DNA of 64,000 bases, taken from the NCBI GenBank assembly GCA_026184435.1, contig CP046447.1; one strand, given 5' to 3'. This stretch comes from JAADFF01 sp013153035 (GTDB lineage: Bacteria; Coprothermobacterota; Coprothermobacteria; Coprothermobacterales; JAADFF01). Made by a program: the position numbers and the translations under genes. Under the pieces are notes generated by a model that worked only from the letters and a program-made list of their open reading frames with translations, had not been told where the DNA came from and did not search any database. Every line of letters starts with the position of its first letter. Positions within the stretch are counted from its first letter, which is position 1. Below, piece by piece: positions 7,512 to 15,716 of the stretch.

Positions 7512-9882
7512 CAGCAAACACCTCTTTTATCACCTCATCGATGTGGGTTACAGGAACGATTTGCAAATCTTTCTTAACCCTATCGGGTATTTTCACAAGA
7601 TCCTTTGCATTATCCTTAGGAATAATAACTTTTTTAATACCACCTCTATGAGCTGCAAGTAATTTCTCTTTTAGCCCACCAATAGGCAAAACTTTGCCCC
7701 TCAGTGTAATTTCTCCAGTCATAGCGATATCCTGGGGTACCGGTAAATTTTTGAATATAGAGTACATAACTGTTGCTAGTGTAATACCCGCAGAAGGCCC
7801 ATCCTTAGGAATAGCACCTTCTGGGACATGTATATGGATATCTTTCTCCTTGAAAATGCTCTCATCTATACCATACTTAGAAGCACGGGAGCGAAGATAA
7901 GAAAGTGCTGCATGCCCCGATTCTTTCATGACTTCTCCCAATCTTCCCGTAAGGATAAGCTTACCTTCACCATTGTACATAGTAGCCTCAATGTTGAGAA
8001 TATCGCCACCGTACGGAGTCCATGCAAGCCCATTGACAAGTCCTACTTCAGGCTTCTTTTCAGCCTTGGTATAATCAAACTTAGGAACACCAAGGTATTT
8101 GGGAATATCTTTTACACCTATACGGAATTTTTTCTTTTTACCACCACTCTCAACAATCTCACGGGCTATCTTCCTAAATATTTTAGAAAGCTGCCTCTCA
8201 AGATTTCTTACACCAGCCTCACGGGTATACTCTCTAATAACCCTGAGTATGGCATTATCAGTAATACTAACATCTTTACCACTAAGTCCCATATCCGCAA
8301 GTAACTTAGGTATAAGATACTTCTTACTAATTTGCAGCTTTTCCCAATCAATATAACCAGGAATGTATATAACATCCATTCGGTCCAAAAGTGGCTCGGG
8401 TATTGTATGTGTAACATTAGCCGTAGTAACAAACAGCACTTCAGAAAGATCAAATGGTACCTCAAGATAATGATCCACAAAGTTTCTATTCTGCTCAGGA
8501 TCAAGCGCCTCAAGAAGCGCAGCTGCTGGATCTCCACGGAAGTCTCTTCCCAGCTTGTCTATTTCATCAAGGAGAAATACGGGATTCTTAGTACCAGCCT
8601 TGCGTATACCTTGAATAATGCGTCCGGGCATAGCCCCAACATAAGTCCTTCTATGTCCTCTAATTTCTGCTTCATCATGAACACCACCAAGAGACATTCT
8701 TACAAATTTACGTCCCATAGCCCTTGCAATAGAACGTCCAAGAGAAGTTTTTCCAACACCAGGAGGTCCAACAAAACACAGGATAGGAGCTCTTGATGTC
8801 GGAGATAGTTTCTTTACTGCAAGAAATTCTAGTATCCTCTCTTTGGGTTCTTCAAGTCCGAAGTGATCTTCATCGAGTATGCGCTTAGCATTCTTTAAAT
8901 CAAGATTGTCTTCTGTGCGTTTATTCCATGGCAGCTCTACAAGCCAGTCAAGATATGTACGTACAACATTGGCTTCTGGTGAGAAAGGATGCATTTTTTC
9001 TAGTCTTTTTAGTTCCCTAAGAGCTTTCTCCTTAACCTCATCTGGCATACCAGACTCTTCTATTTTTTTCTTATATTCCTCAATAGTACTATCAATATCA
9101 GACATCTCACCGAGTTCTTCTTTAATAGCTTTAAGTTGTTCCCTCAGATACATTTCACGTTGACTTTTGGCAATACTACTCTTGACCTTTTCCTCTATCT
9201 CCTCTGCAGCCTGTAGCACGGCAAGCTCCGTTTGCAGTATCTTTAAAAGAACTTCAAGTCTCTGTATTGGGTCATCCATTTCCAGGATTTCTTGCTTCTT
9301 ATCAACATCCATTTTGATGTACGGTGCAACAACAAATGATAAAAAGGCTGGATCGTTATATTCTTTTAAAAGCATATCTGCATCAATTTTGACATCTCCC
9401 ACTTGCTTATTAAAATATTCAACAAAATTCCTAACAACAGCTCTCATAAGGGCTATTACCCTGGAATTAATTTCAACAGGCTTATCTGGATATTCCTCTA
9501 TATCAACAGCAAAGTATGGCTCAGTCTGAATAAACTCTGTTATCCTTATTCTTTCAAGTGGTCTGACAATAACCCTAACAGTGCCATCAGGTAGAGCCAT
9601 GTGATGTTCTATAGCAGCAACAACTCCAACCTTATAAATTCCCTCAGGGGTAACATCTTCAACTTCTGCCACTTTCTGGGCTGCAAGCACCAGTCGTCCA
9701 TCGGGACTATCTAGTGCCACTTTTAATGCTTCAAGCGATTTCTTTCGTCCGATAGCAAGAGGGAGCGGTTGACCATTAGGAAACGGCACAATATTTCTCA
9801 GCGGAATTAAAGGATATCCCACACGTCCTTCTTGTTTTTCCATAACCTCTTCAGGTTTGGTTTTGATTTCTGCATTAGTCAT
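7486..9882 (-). CDS. lon: ATP-dependent protease La (Lon)
   Basis: Cytosolic AAA+ serine protease that degrades damaged and regulatory proteins. About 798 residues hold the N-terminal substrate-binding domain starting at YPLIPLRNIVPFP, a coiled-coil linker, an AAA+ module with FVGPPGVGKTS (Lys about 378) and the protease domain with PKDGPSAGIT (Ser about 697). The catalytic Lys lies 43 residues later, in GGLKEKLLAAHR, the same spacing as in E. coli Lon. I prefer ATG 9882, which overlaps the end of clpX by eight bases; GTG 9897 in the same frame would add five residues. The tig-clpP-clpX-lon order is the classic Firmicutes arrangement. Confidence 0.96.
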   Translation of the reverse strand: MTNAEIKTKPEEVMEKQEGRVGYPLIPLRNIVPFPNGQPLPLAIGRKKSLEALKVALDSPDGRLVLAAQKVAEVEDVTPEGIYKVGVVAAIEHHMALPDGTVRVIVRPLERIRITEFIQTEPYFAVDIEEYPDKPVEINSRVIALMRAVVRNFVEYFNKQVGDVKIDADMLLKEYNDPAFLSFVVAPYIKMDVDKKQEILEMDDPIQRLEVLLKILQTELAVLQAAEEIEEKVKSSIAKSQREMYLREQLKAIKEELGEMSDIDSTIEEYKKKIEESGMPDEVKEKALRELKRLEKMHPFSPEANVVRTYLDWLVELPWNKRTEDNLDLKNAKRILDEDHFGLEEPKERILEFLAVKKLSPTSRAPILCFVGPPGVGKTSLGRSIARAMGRKFVRMSLGGVHDEAEIRGHRRTYVGAMPGRIIQGIRKAGTKNPVFLLDEIDKLGRDFRGDPAAALLEALDPEQNRNFVDHYLEVPFDLSEVLFVTTANVTHTIPEPLLDRMDVIYIPGYIDWEKLQISKKYLIPKLLADMGLSGKDVSITDNAILRVIREYTREAGVRNLERQLSKIFRKIAREIVESGGKKKKFRIGVKDIPKYLGVPKFDYTKAEKKPEVGLVNGLAWTPYGGDILNIEATMYNGEGKLILTGRLGEVMKESGHAALSYLRSRASKYGIDESIFKEKDIHIHVPEGAIPKDGPSAGITLATVMYSIFKNLPVPQDIAMTGEITLRGKVLPIGGLKEKLLAAHRGGIKKVIIPKDNAKDLVKIPDRVKKDLQIVPVTHIDEVIKEVFAGGGKKSSK

Positions 9883-11179
9883 ATGTACCTGTATCACTCC
9901 CCATTCCCATATTTACAAGATCAAATCTCGTAAGGTATATGGGTTTTTTCTTACCAAGGACAACATCTTCATCAATAACAACCTTGGCAATATCTTCTTT
10001 ACCACCCTTTTTAAGAGATGGTACTTCGAACATAACATCCATAAGTATACCCTCAACAATAGATTTAAGACCTCTTGCCCCCATACCACGCTGACGAGCC
10101 ATACGAGCTATAGCCCTAAGGGCATCAGGAGTTACCTCAAGCGATACCCCATCCATCTCCAAAAGCTTCTTATACTGTCTGATAATGGCATCTTTGGGCT
10201 CTGTAAGAATACGAATTAGATCGTCCTCTGTAAGCTCATTAAGTGTAACGATAACAGGGAACCTACCTACAAATTCAGGAATAAGTCCATATTTAATAAG
10301 ATCCTGTGGTTCCACCATTTTCAAAAGCTTTGACTTATCGCCATCGGATATATCTACAACCTTATCGGTTGAATCAGCTTTAAACCCAACAACAGCCTTT
10401 CCTAACCTTTGGGCAATGATCTTCTCAAGACCATCAAACGCACCACCAACAATAAAGAGCACATTGCTGGTATCAAATTGAATAAAAGGCTGCATAGGAT
10501 GTTTTCTACCCCCTTGGGGTGGTACATTAGCAACAGTACCTTCAACAATTTTCAAGAGAGCCTGTTGCACACCTTCACCAGAAACATCTCTGGTAATAGA
10601 CGGATTTTCACTCTTTCGAGATATCTTATCAATCTCATCTATATAGATGATACCGTATTGAGCCCTTTCCACATCAAAATCAGCTGCCTGAATAAGGCGA
10701 AGCAACACATTTTCAACATCTTCACCGACATAACCGGCTTCTGTAAGCGTTGTTGCATCAGCTATGGCAAACGGCACATTAAGAAAGCGTGCAAGCACCT
10801 GGGCCATATATGTTTTACCAGAACCGGTTGGACCAATAAACATAACATTGGACTTTGTAATATGCACATCATCTTCGTCAGCAGTTGCAAGGTGAAGAAG
10901 CCTCTTATAGTGATTATAAACAGCCACTGCAAGAGCTTTTTTGGCTTCTTCCTGCCCTATAACATATTCATCAAGATGGGCTTTAATTTCTGCAGGGGTA
11001 GGAAGACTATTTTCATCAAATGGCAATGGCGTATTTGCCGAACCATCCGTGGACTTGATAAGTTTATAGGCTTCTTCTACACATATATTGCAAATATAAA
11101 CGCCCCCCGGTCCTGCTATAAGCTTATCCACTTCATCTGCCGTTCTGCCACAAAATGAACAACGCTTTACACTAGACAC
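9875..11179 (-). CDS. clpX: ClpX, ATPase subunit of ClpXP
   Basis: AAA+ unfoldase that feeds tagged substrates to ClpP. The 434 residues start with a C4 zinc-binding domain (Cys7, 10, 30, 33), then Walker A GPTGSGKT near residue 118, Walker B YIDEIDKI and the pore-loop/sensor regions typical of ClpX. A ClpP-contact loop with the IGF-type signature is not exact here: the region reads VGGAFDGLEKII then VVGFKADS, where VGF is the likely equivalent. Translation starts at GTG 11179 with the strong site AAGGAGGT, two bases after the clpP stop, so clpP and clpX are co-translated. Confidence 0.97.
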   Translation of the reverse strand: MSSVKRCSFCGRTADEVDKLIAGPGGVYICNICVEEAYKLIKSTDGSANTPLPFDENSLPTPAEIKAHLDEYVIGQEEAKKALAVAVYNHYKRLLHLATADEDDVHITKSNVMFIGPTGSGKTYMAQVLARFLNVPFAIADATTLTEAGYVGEDVENVLLRLIQAADFDVERAQYGIIYIDEIDKISRKSENPSITRDVSGEGVQQALLKIVEGTVANVPPQGGRKHPMQPFIQFDTSNVLFIVGGAFDGLEKIIAQRLGKAVVGFKADSTDKVVDISDGDKSKLLKMVEPQDLIKYGLIPEFVGRFPVIVTLNELTEDDLIRILTEPKDAIIRQYKKLLEMDGVSLEVTPDALRAIARMARQRGMGARGLKSIVEGILMDVMFEVPSLKKGGKEDIAKVVIDEDVVLGKKKPIYLTRFDLVNMGMGSDTGTYD

Positions 11180-11181
11180 GG

Positions 11182-11766
11182 TTATACCTCCTTACGTATA
11201 AGGATCTCGTCAATCACACCATACTCTTTTGCCTCTTCGGCAGTTAAAATAAAGTCTCTATCAATATCCTTTTCTATCTTATCGGCAGACTGGCCTGTAT
11301 GTTTTGCCATGATATCAATAAGAAGTTTCTTTATACGCAACATTTCCTTGGCCTGTATCTCTACATCGCTAACCTGGCCTTGAGCACCACCCATAGGTTG
11401 ATGCAAAAGTACACGTGCATTGGGAAGGGCGTATCTCTTCCCTTTAGCACCAGCCAGGAGAAGCACAGCAGCCATGGATGCCGCTTGACCTATAGCTATA
11501 GTAACCACATCAGGCTTGACATACTGCATCGTATCATAAATAGCCAACCCGTCAGTTACACTACCACCCGGCGAATTGATATATAGATAGATATCTCTTT
11601 TAGGGTCTTCTGCTTCTAAAAACAACAGCTGGGCCACAATAACATTGGCCACATGCTCGTCTATAGGTTCTCCTAAGAAAATAATCCTATCTTTTAAGAG
11701 GCGAGAGTAGATATCATACATCCTCTCGCCTCTACCTGTTTGCTCTATAACATATGGAATAGGCAT
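11182..11766 (-). CDS. clpP: ClpP protease subunit
   Basis: Serine protease that forms the tetradecameric chamber of ClpXP. Its 194 residues show MPIPYVIEQTGRGERMYDIYSRLLKDRIIFLG at the start in family form (quoted in part), LYINSPGGSV, and the catalytic triad Ser97 (GQAASMAA), His122 (LLHQPMGG) and Asp171 (DIDRDF). There is no extended propeptide; a short one may be trimmed. Its ATG shares one base with the tig stop (TAATG), and clpX follows after two bases. Confidence 0.97.
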   Translation of the reverse strand: MPIPYVIEQTGRGERMYDIYSRLLKDRIIFLGEPIDEHVANVIVAQLLFLEAEDPKRDIYLYINSPGGSVTDGLAIYDTMQYVKPDVVTIAIGQAASMAAVLLLAGAKGKRYALPNARVLLHQPMGGAQGQVSDVEIQAKEMLRIKKLLIDIMAKHTGQSADKIEKDIDRDFILTAEEAKEYGVIDEILIRKEV

Positions 11767-12980
11767 TACTCTTCACCTCCGACCTGCTCGGAGTCTCCCT
11801 CCTTCTTAGAGACAACCTCTGCAAGTTTCTCTATAACCTTCTCTTCCATTTGCTCATCATTTGTATCTATACCAAAATACTTTGCCAGAGATAACAGAAC
11901 GAGATAAAGTCTCAGTGTTTGTTCCGCAATTTCTTTAAGTTTTTCAATGAGCTGTTCTTCGTCTTCAAATCCTAGTCTGGCAACATACTCTTCCCACTCC
12001 ATACCAGTCTTACTTGCCTCTTTTCTCAGTCCTTTATATCTGGCATTAACTTCATCAATAATCATAGTTTGTGGTACCTCAAGTTTTACAAGCTCGGAAA
12101 CCTTCTGAAGTGCCTCATCTCTCCACTGTTCCCACTTTTGACGGCGAATACTCTCCTTCACAGCATCACGGAGGGCATCTACACTGTCGTAGCCTACCTT
12201 CTTGGCAACTTCATCGGTAAGTTCAAGCTCTTTTGTCCTAATATCCTTCAACGTTACCTCTACTACATAGACATCGTCGCCTTCTGCTTCCTCTGGAGAA
12301 TCAATAATCTTGGCTTCGTTTGTCTCACTGTTTACAAGAATATACCTCTTTTCATCTCTCTTCATACCAACAAGGTGTGGCTCTACTTCCTCTATGAAAT
12401 CTCCCTCACCCACAACAAATGTTGTCTCTCTGGCAGGAGTTTCTTTGCCACCCACTATCATCTTCCATTCTACAAAGGCTATATCACCCTCTTCGAGCTC
12501 TTCTTTGTCAGCAGATTTCTCTATAGCAAAGTAAGGCTCCAAACTCTCTCGAATAGCCTTTTCCACTTCCTCATCAGACACCTCGGTAGCCTTTTCGAGA
12601 GGCTCTATGTCAATAGAAGATAAGTCTACATCGTCAAAGGATATCTCCGGATATGTCTCTATCACCATAGAAACAATTTTCTTGCCATCTTCATCTTTCC
12701 AATCAGCAGAAAGCACACCAACAATCTTATAACCCTCTTCCATAAGCTGCTTAACTATGGCATCAAGTTCATCCTTTCGAATCTCTTCCTCAACATACTC
12801 TACAGGAATATACATCTTCAAAACATTAAGAGGTGCTTTACCCTTACGGAAACCTTTCAATTGAACACTTTTACCAATCTTCTTATACATTGCATCCATC
12901 TTTTCCTGCCACTCTTCTGGGCTGTAAGTGGCCTCTACTTTCAGGTTTGTTCCGGAAACCTTTTCTACAATTTTATCCAT
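11766..12980 (-). CDS. tig: Trigger factor
   Basis: Ribosome-associated chaperone at the peptide exit tunnel. The 404 residues start with the ribosome-binding domain carrying GFRKGKAP (43-50), continue through a PPIase-like middle domain and end in the helical C-terminal arms. The length is slightly below the usual 430. The middle domain contains EEGDIAFVEWKM and EVEPHLVGMKRDEKR, in line with an FKBP-like fold. ATG 12980 follows GAGGAGGAGG. It is the first gene of the series running to miaB and has a candidate promoter with an inverted repeat just upstream. Confidence 0.95.
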   Translation of the reverse strand: MDKIVEKVSGTNLKVEATYSPEEWQEKMDAMYKKIGKSVQLKGFRKGKAPLNVLKMYIPVEYVEEEIRKDELDAIVKQLMEEGYKIVGVLSADWKDEDGKKIVSMVIETYPEISFDDVDLSSIDIEPLEKATEVSDEEVEKAIRESLEPYFAIEKSADKEELEEGDIAFVEWKMIVGGKETPARETTFVVGEGDFIEEVEPHLVGMKRDEKRYILVNSETNEAKIIDSPEEAEGDDVYVVEVTLKDIRTKELELTDEVAKKVGYDSVDALRDAVKESIRRQKWEQWRDEALQKVSELVKLEVPQTMIIDEVNARYKGLRKEASKTGMEWEEYVARLGFEDEEQLIEKLKEIAEQTLRLYLVLLSLAKYFGIDTNDEQMEEKVIEKLAEVVSKKEGDSEQVGGEE

Positions 12981-13011
12981 ATTACTTCCTCCTCCTCACT
13001 TTTATAGTCTC

Positions 13012-13056
13012 ATGTAAGTTTACATTTAATTATACCGTAGACATGCGAGGTTCAAA
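13012..13056 (-). promoter_or_regulatory. Candidate tig promoter with 6-2-6 inverted repeat
   Basis: The minus strand has TATAAT at 13029-13034, preceded by TTTGAA (13051-13056) at 16 bases. The inverted repeat ATGTAA-GT-TTACAT (13012-13025) covers the expected start point and early leader, a typical repressor-operator position. It is not a CIRCE element. It would control the tig-clpP-clpX-lon operon, so a stress repressor is an attractive but unproven reading. Confidence 0.45.
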
Positions 13057-13064
13057 AACAAAAT

Positions 13065-13152
13065 TGGTGCGGGCGGTGGGATTCGAACCCACACGGCTTT
13101 TTGGGCCACTGGATTCTAAGTCCAGCGCGTCTTCCAATTCCGCCACGCCCGC
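13065..13152 (-). tRNA. tRNA-Leu (anticodon TAG)
   Basis: 88 nt with encoded CCA. The acceptor GCGGGCG pairs with CGCCCGC, the anticodon loop is CTTAGAA between CTGGA and TCCAG, the T arm is GGGTTCGAATCCC, and a long variable arm is present as expected for tRNA-Leu. It is the last gene of the tRNA operon and is followed by a T-rich stretch. Confidence 0.96.
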
Positions 13153-13174
13153 ACCTAAACTTTTTAAATAAAAA

Positions 13175-13250
13175 TGGTGGGCCGTGCAGGACTCGAACCT
13201 GCAACCCTCGGATTAAGAGTCCGATGCTCTGCCGGTTGAGCTAACGGCCC
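13175..13250 (-). tRNA. tRNA-Lys (anticodon CTT)
   Basis: 76 nt with encoded CCA. The acceptor GGGCCGT pairs with ACGGCCC; the anticodon loop CTCTTAA lies between TCGGA and TCCGA. It reads AAG. The tRNA-Lys(TTT) gene lies 6 bases upstream, so both lysine codons have a dedicated tRNA. Confidence 0.96.
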
Positions 13251-13256
13251 ACACAC

Positions 13257-13332
13257 TGGTGAGCCGTGCAGGGCTCGAACCTGCGACACCCGGCTTAAAA
13301 GGCCGGTGCTCTACCGACTGAGCTAACGGCTC
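13257..13332 (-). tRNA. tRNA-Lys (anticodon TTT)
   Basis: 76 nt with encoded CCA. The acceptor GAGCCGT pairs with ACGGCTC; the anticodon loop CTTTTAA lies between CCGGC and GCCGG. It reads AAA (and AAG by wobble). Its D arm and T arm closely resemble those of the neighbouring tRNA-Lys(CTT), suggesting duplication. Confidence 0.96.
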
Positions 13333-13381
13333 ACCAGACGATTTTAATTATAAGCCCCCTGGATACTTTTGTCAAGGGGTT

Positions 13382-13458
13382 TGGTGAGCCCGGAGGGATT
13401 CGAACCCCCGACCTGCAGCTTAGGAGGCTGCCGCTCTATCCTGCTGAGCTACGGGCCC
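13382..13458 (-). tRNA. tRNA-Arg (anticodon CCT)
   Basis: 77 nt with encoded CCA. The acceptor GGGCCCG pairs with CGGGCTC, with a G:U pair at the second position. The anticodon loop CTCCTAA lies between GCAGC and GCTGC. It reads AGG. Outside the anticodon arm it is almost identical to tRNA-Arg(TCT) in the same operon. Confidence 0.96.
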
Positions 13459-13473
13459 ACCAAAAAGAAAAGT

Positions 13474-13550
13474 TGGGGTGAGCGAGGGGACTTGAACCCC
13501 CGACCACCGGATCCACAGTCCGGCGCTCTTCCAGCTGAGCTACGCTCACC
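13474..13550 (-). tRNA. tRNA-His (anticodon GTG)
   Basis: 77 nt including the extra 5' G(-1) and encoded CCA. GTGAGCG pairs with CGCTCAC, and the G(-1) lies opposite the C discriminator base, the identity element for HisRS (hisS is also in this window). The anticodon loop is CTGTGGA between CCGGA and TCCGG. Confidence 0.95.
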
Positions 13551-13562
13551 ACCATAGAAAAG

Positions 13563-13639
13563 TGGTGAGCCCGGAGGGATTCGAACCCCCGACCCTGGGA
13601 TTAGAAGTCCCATGCTCTATCCTGCTGAGCTACGGGCCC
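13563..13639 (-). tRNA. tRNA-Arg (anticodon TCT)
   Basis: 77 nt with encoded CCA. The acceptor GGGCCCG pairs with CGGGCTC (same G:U pair as its sister gene). The anticodon loop CTTCTAA lies between TGGGA and TCCCA. It reads AGA. Confidence 0.96.
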
Positions 13640-13647
13640 ACCACACT

Positions 13648-13724
13648 TGGTCGGGGCGGGCGGGCTCGAACCGCCGACCTCGTGCTCCCAAGGCACGCGC
13701 GCTCCCATACTGCGCTACGCCCCG
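13648..13724 (-). tRNA. tRNA-Pro (anticodon TGG)
   Basis: 77 nt with encoded CCA. The acceptor CGGGGCG pairs with CGCCCCG; the anticodon loop CTTGGGA lies between CGTGC and GCACG. It is the first gene of the seven-tRNA operon, starting about 16 bases after the expected transcription start. Confidence 0.96.
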
Positions 13725-13746
13725 ACCTTCCGCTTATGCAAAACTA

Positions 13747-13775
13747 AGTATACAATAAATCACCTGAGGTGTCAA
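13747..13775 (-). promoter_or_regulatory. Consensus promoter of the tRNA operon
   Basis: The minus strand reads TTGACA (13770-13775), a 17-base spacer, then TATACT (13747-13752), close to a perfect sigma-70 housekeeping promoter, as expected for stable RNA. The -35 box overlaps the tdk stop codon (13772-13774), so the promoter is embedded in the end of the upstream gene. Confidence 0.85.
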
Positions 13776-14350
13776 GACTCATCTAAAAGTTGTGTACCCT
13801 CTTGTTCCTTTATGCCCTCATACCAGCAACGGAGACAGCGGGGTTCATATATATCTGCTCCACCAACTTCTATGATAAGAGAATCTCTCTTCTTCTTAAA
13901 TGAATGTGTAGCATCAGCACCGCATACAACACAAACAGCTTTTAGCTTGTAAACATCATCAGCTATGGCGAGGAGATATGGCATAACACCAAACGGTCTT
14001 CCCATAAAATCCATATCAAGTCCAGAAACAAATACATCATAACCTCGAAAAACCAAGTCTTTAATAACCTCTACAATATCATCATCTAAAAACTGAACCT
14101 CATCAATACCAACCGCACTAATATCCTCCACCTTTTCCATATACTCTGCAATTTCCGAAGAACTGGATACCTCTATAGCCTCCATTTCTTTTCCATCATG
14201 GGATTTTACTCTGCCTTCGGGAGATCGCACGTCAATAGTAGGTTTAAACAATATAACTTTTTTACCAGCATACTGATAGCGCTTAAGTCTACGTATAAGT
14301 TCAGTTGTTTTGCCGGCAAACATAGGACCGGTTATAACAGTTAAGTGCAT
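13772..14350 (-). CDS. tdk: Thymidine kinase
   Basis: Type II thymidine kinase (ATP + thymidine to dTMP). The 192 residues start at ATG 14350, six bases after AGGAGGG; a longer in-frame extension upstream lacks a ribosome site. Visible are the P-loop GPMFAGKTT (8-16), the catalytic Glu in GIDEVQFLDDD and the four zinc cysteines in CVVCGADAT and PRCLRCWYEG. The lasso region lies between residues about 150 and 170. It is divergent from lexA with its leader in a 105-base gap. It complements the deoA/punA/deoB salvage genes further right. Confidence 0.95.
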   Translation of the reverse strand: MHLTVITGPMFAGKTTELIRRLKRYQYAGKKVILFKPTIDVRSPEGRVKSHDGKEMEAIEVSSSSEIAEYMEKVEDISAVGIDEVQFLDDDIVEVIKDLVFRGYDVFVSGLDMDFMGRPFGVMPYLLAIADDVYKLKAVCVVCGADATHSFKKKRDSLIIEVGGADIYEPRCLRCWYEGIKEQEGTQLLDES

Positions 14351-14393
14351 AAGCATCCCTCCTATAAACAGGGTATCATCTATCATAATTTCT

Positions 14394-14422
14394 TTGAAAG
14401 TATATAATTGTCGTTGTATAAT
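14394..14422 (+). promoter_or_regulatory. lexA promoter
   Basis: TTGAAA (14394-14399), 17 bases, TATAAT (14417-14422) gives a near-consensus sigma-70 promoter. The start would be near 14429, and AGGAGGG precedes the ATG. A short AT palindrome TATAA-TT-TTATA (14417-14428) overlaps the -10 box; whether it is a LexA site cannot be judged, and it does not match the inverted repeat in front of recA. Confidence 0.75.
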
Positions 14423-14455
14423 TTTATAGTAAACAATAATATAGGAGGGATATTT

Positions 14456-15064
14456 ATGCCAAGAAGAAAAACCAAAGGACTAACGCCCAAGCAGCGTGAA
14501 GTCCTCAAGTTTATACAAGATTACATACTAAAAAATGGTGTTGCACCAACATATAGAGAAATACTCGCATTTCTTGGAGCCAGTTCCATAGGTACAGTAC
14601 AAAGATACATTCAGACACTAGAGGAAAAAGGCTACATTGAAAGAGATCCAGGCAAACACCGCTATATGGAAATAAAAAAACCTCCAATCATGCTAGAAGG
14701 ATCTGTTTCAGCCGGTACTGGTGTTATGGAAGAAATACGTAGTCCTCTCGACGTCATCAGCATAATCAAAGATACGAGTCCTGACTTCGCCCTTAGGGTT
14801 AGAGGCAATTCAATGACAGCAGCAGGGATTAAACCAGGAGATTTTGTGTTTGCCAAAGAAATCCAAGGTAGCCCCATGTCTGGAGATATTGTTATAGCTT
14901 ATAACCGAAAAGACGGTACATATCTTATAAAACGATATAAAGTTGTTGATGGTATGCCCTACCTCGTATCTGAAAGTTTAGAGGAAGAATATCCGCCTAT
15001 TCCAATAGATGACAACATTGATATTGTGGCCATTGCCACAGGTCTATTTAGAACAAGGCTATAA
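14456..15064 (+). CDS. lexA: LexA repressor
   Basis: SOS repressor that cleaves itself when RecA filaments form. The start is ATG 14456 after AGGAGGGATATTT; an upstream in-frame TTG has no ribosome site. The 202 residues comprise a winged helix domain (about 8-70) with the recognition helix near SSIGTVQRYIQTLEEKGYI and an S24-type latent protease. The cleavage bond is Ala86-Gly87 in SVSAGTG, the nucleophile Ser119 is in RGNSM and the base Lys159 is in YLIKRYK. It is transcribed alone between a good promoter and a strong terminator. Confidence 0.95.
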   Translation: MPRRKTKGLTPKQREVLKFIQDYILKNGVAPTYREILAFLGASSIGTVQRYIQTLEEKGYIERDPGKHRYMEIKKPPIMLEGSVSAGTGVMEEIRSPLDVISIIKDTSPDFALRVRGNSMTAAGIKPGDFVFAKEIQGSPMSGDIVIAYNRKDGTYLIKRYKVVDGMPYLVSESLEEEYPPIPIDDNIDIVAIATGLFRTRL

Positions 15065-15093
15065 AAAAGAGGGGCATTAACGCCCCTCTTTTT
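15065..15093. terminator. Bidirectional terminator between lexA and the gene at 15092
   Basis: AAGAGGGGC (15067-15075), loop ATTAAC, GCCCCTCTT (15082-15090) followed by TTT. On the other strand the same hairpin is followed by a U run from the A tract at 15063-15068. It serves both converging genes. Confidence 0.88.
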
Positions 15094-15712
15094 ATCCGAG
15101 GATGTATGCTATAAGCTTTTTATTATCGCCTCTGTCAATAGAATAATTATCCCAAAAGACACATGTTCCACCAACAATGAGTTTTCCACCATCTATTTCT
15201 TTCTCGGCAAAAAATATTAGGTCTTTACCCTGATTGGATTTGCTTGTCTGCTTGCCAATAACAATAGGCTTGCCACCTTCAACGGTAGATGTGCACGCAA
15301 GTACAACCTCTCCACCATCTACCATGTCAGCTTTAATCATCAGGTTATCACCCTCATCATTGTTAACATCATCGGTAACAATATCACCATTGTGCTTCAT
15401 TCCAAACTGCTGAATAAGGGTGTTTATAGTATCGGCAATGCGATCTTCGTTCTTGTAATAACCGAAAACACCAACTTTTCCACCCTTAGCGAGAAACTTT
15501 CGCACAATATCAATATCCCTTTCTTCAAATGGAATCTCCGGATAATTGAATATAAGGGTATCATAGTCTCCCTCAAGTACCTTTTCAAGATTGTCTACTT
15601 CTTCTACTTCCTTACCAAGCTCTTCTTTGATAAACTTCTCCAACTTCCAGAAGTAATAATGGTCGGAGATTATAAACTCCTGATGTGCTGTAGACCATGC
15701 AATTTTTCCCAT
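15092..15712 (-). CDS. GIFT/GATase1-like domain protein of unknown function
   Basis: The 206 residues have no signal peptide or membrane segment. The pattern of short hydrophobic strands (KIAWST, YDTLIFNYP, GKVGVFGYYK, KPIVIGKQT, KLIVGGTCVFWDNY) followed by DRGDNKKLIAYIL at the C-terminus resembles the GldG/IFT52-type (GIFT, ThuA-like) domain, in which a class I glutamine-amidotransferase-like fold binds ligands without catalysis. No catalytic Cys-His-Glu set is seen. It lies 4 bases after mrp and is the last gene of its operon, so the pair may act together. The fold call is inference from pattern. Confidence 0.5.
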   Translation of the reverse strand: MGKIAWSTAHQEFIISDHYYFWKLEKFIKEELGKEVEEVDNLEKVLEGDYDTLIFNYPEIPFEERDIDIVRKFLAKGGKVGVFGYYKNEDRIADTINTLIQQFGMKHNGDIVTDDVNNDEGDNLMIKADMVDGGEVVLACTSTVEGGKPIVIGKQTSKSNQGKDLIFFAEKEIDGGKLIVGGTCVFWDNYSIDRGDNKKLIAYILG

Positions 15713-15716
15713 AACC

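Noticed and set aside
12981..13064. CIRCE or CtsR operator before tig
   Set aside because: No TTAGCACTC-N9-GAGTGCTAA and no AAAGTCAAA-type tandem heptamer; only a different inverted repeat is present.
13369..13952. Plus-strand open frames across the tRNA cluster
   Set aside because: They are readings through the complement of tRNA genes (repeated SPEGFEPPT-like peptides from T arms), a well-known artefact.
14394..14455. LexA box of Bacillus or E. coli type at the lexA promoter
   Set aside because: No CGAAC-N4-GTTCG or CTGT-N8-ACAG; the AT palindrome over the -10 box is too simple to count as evidence.
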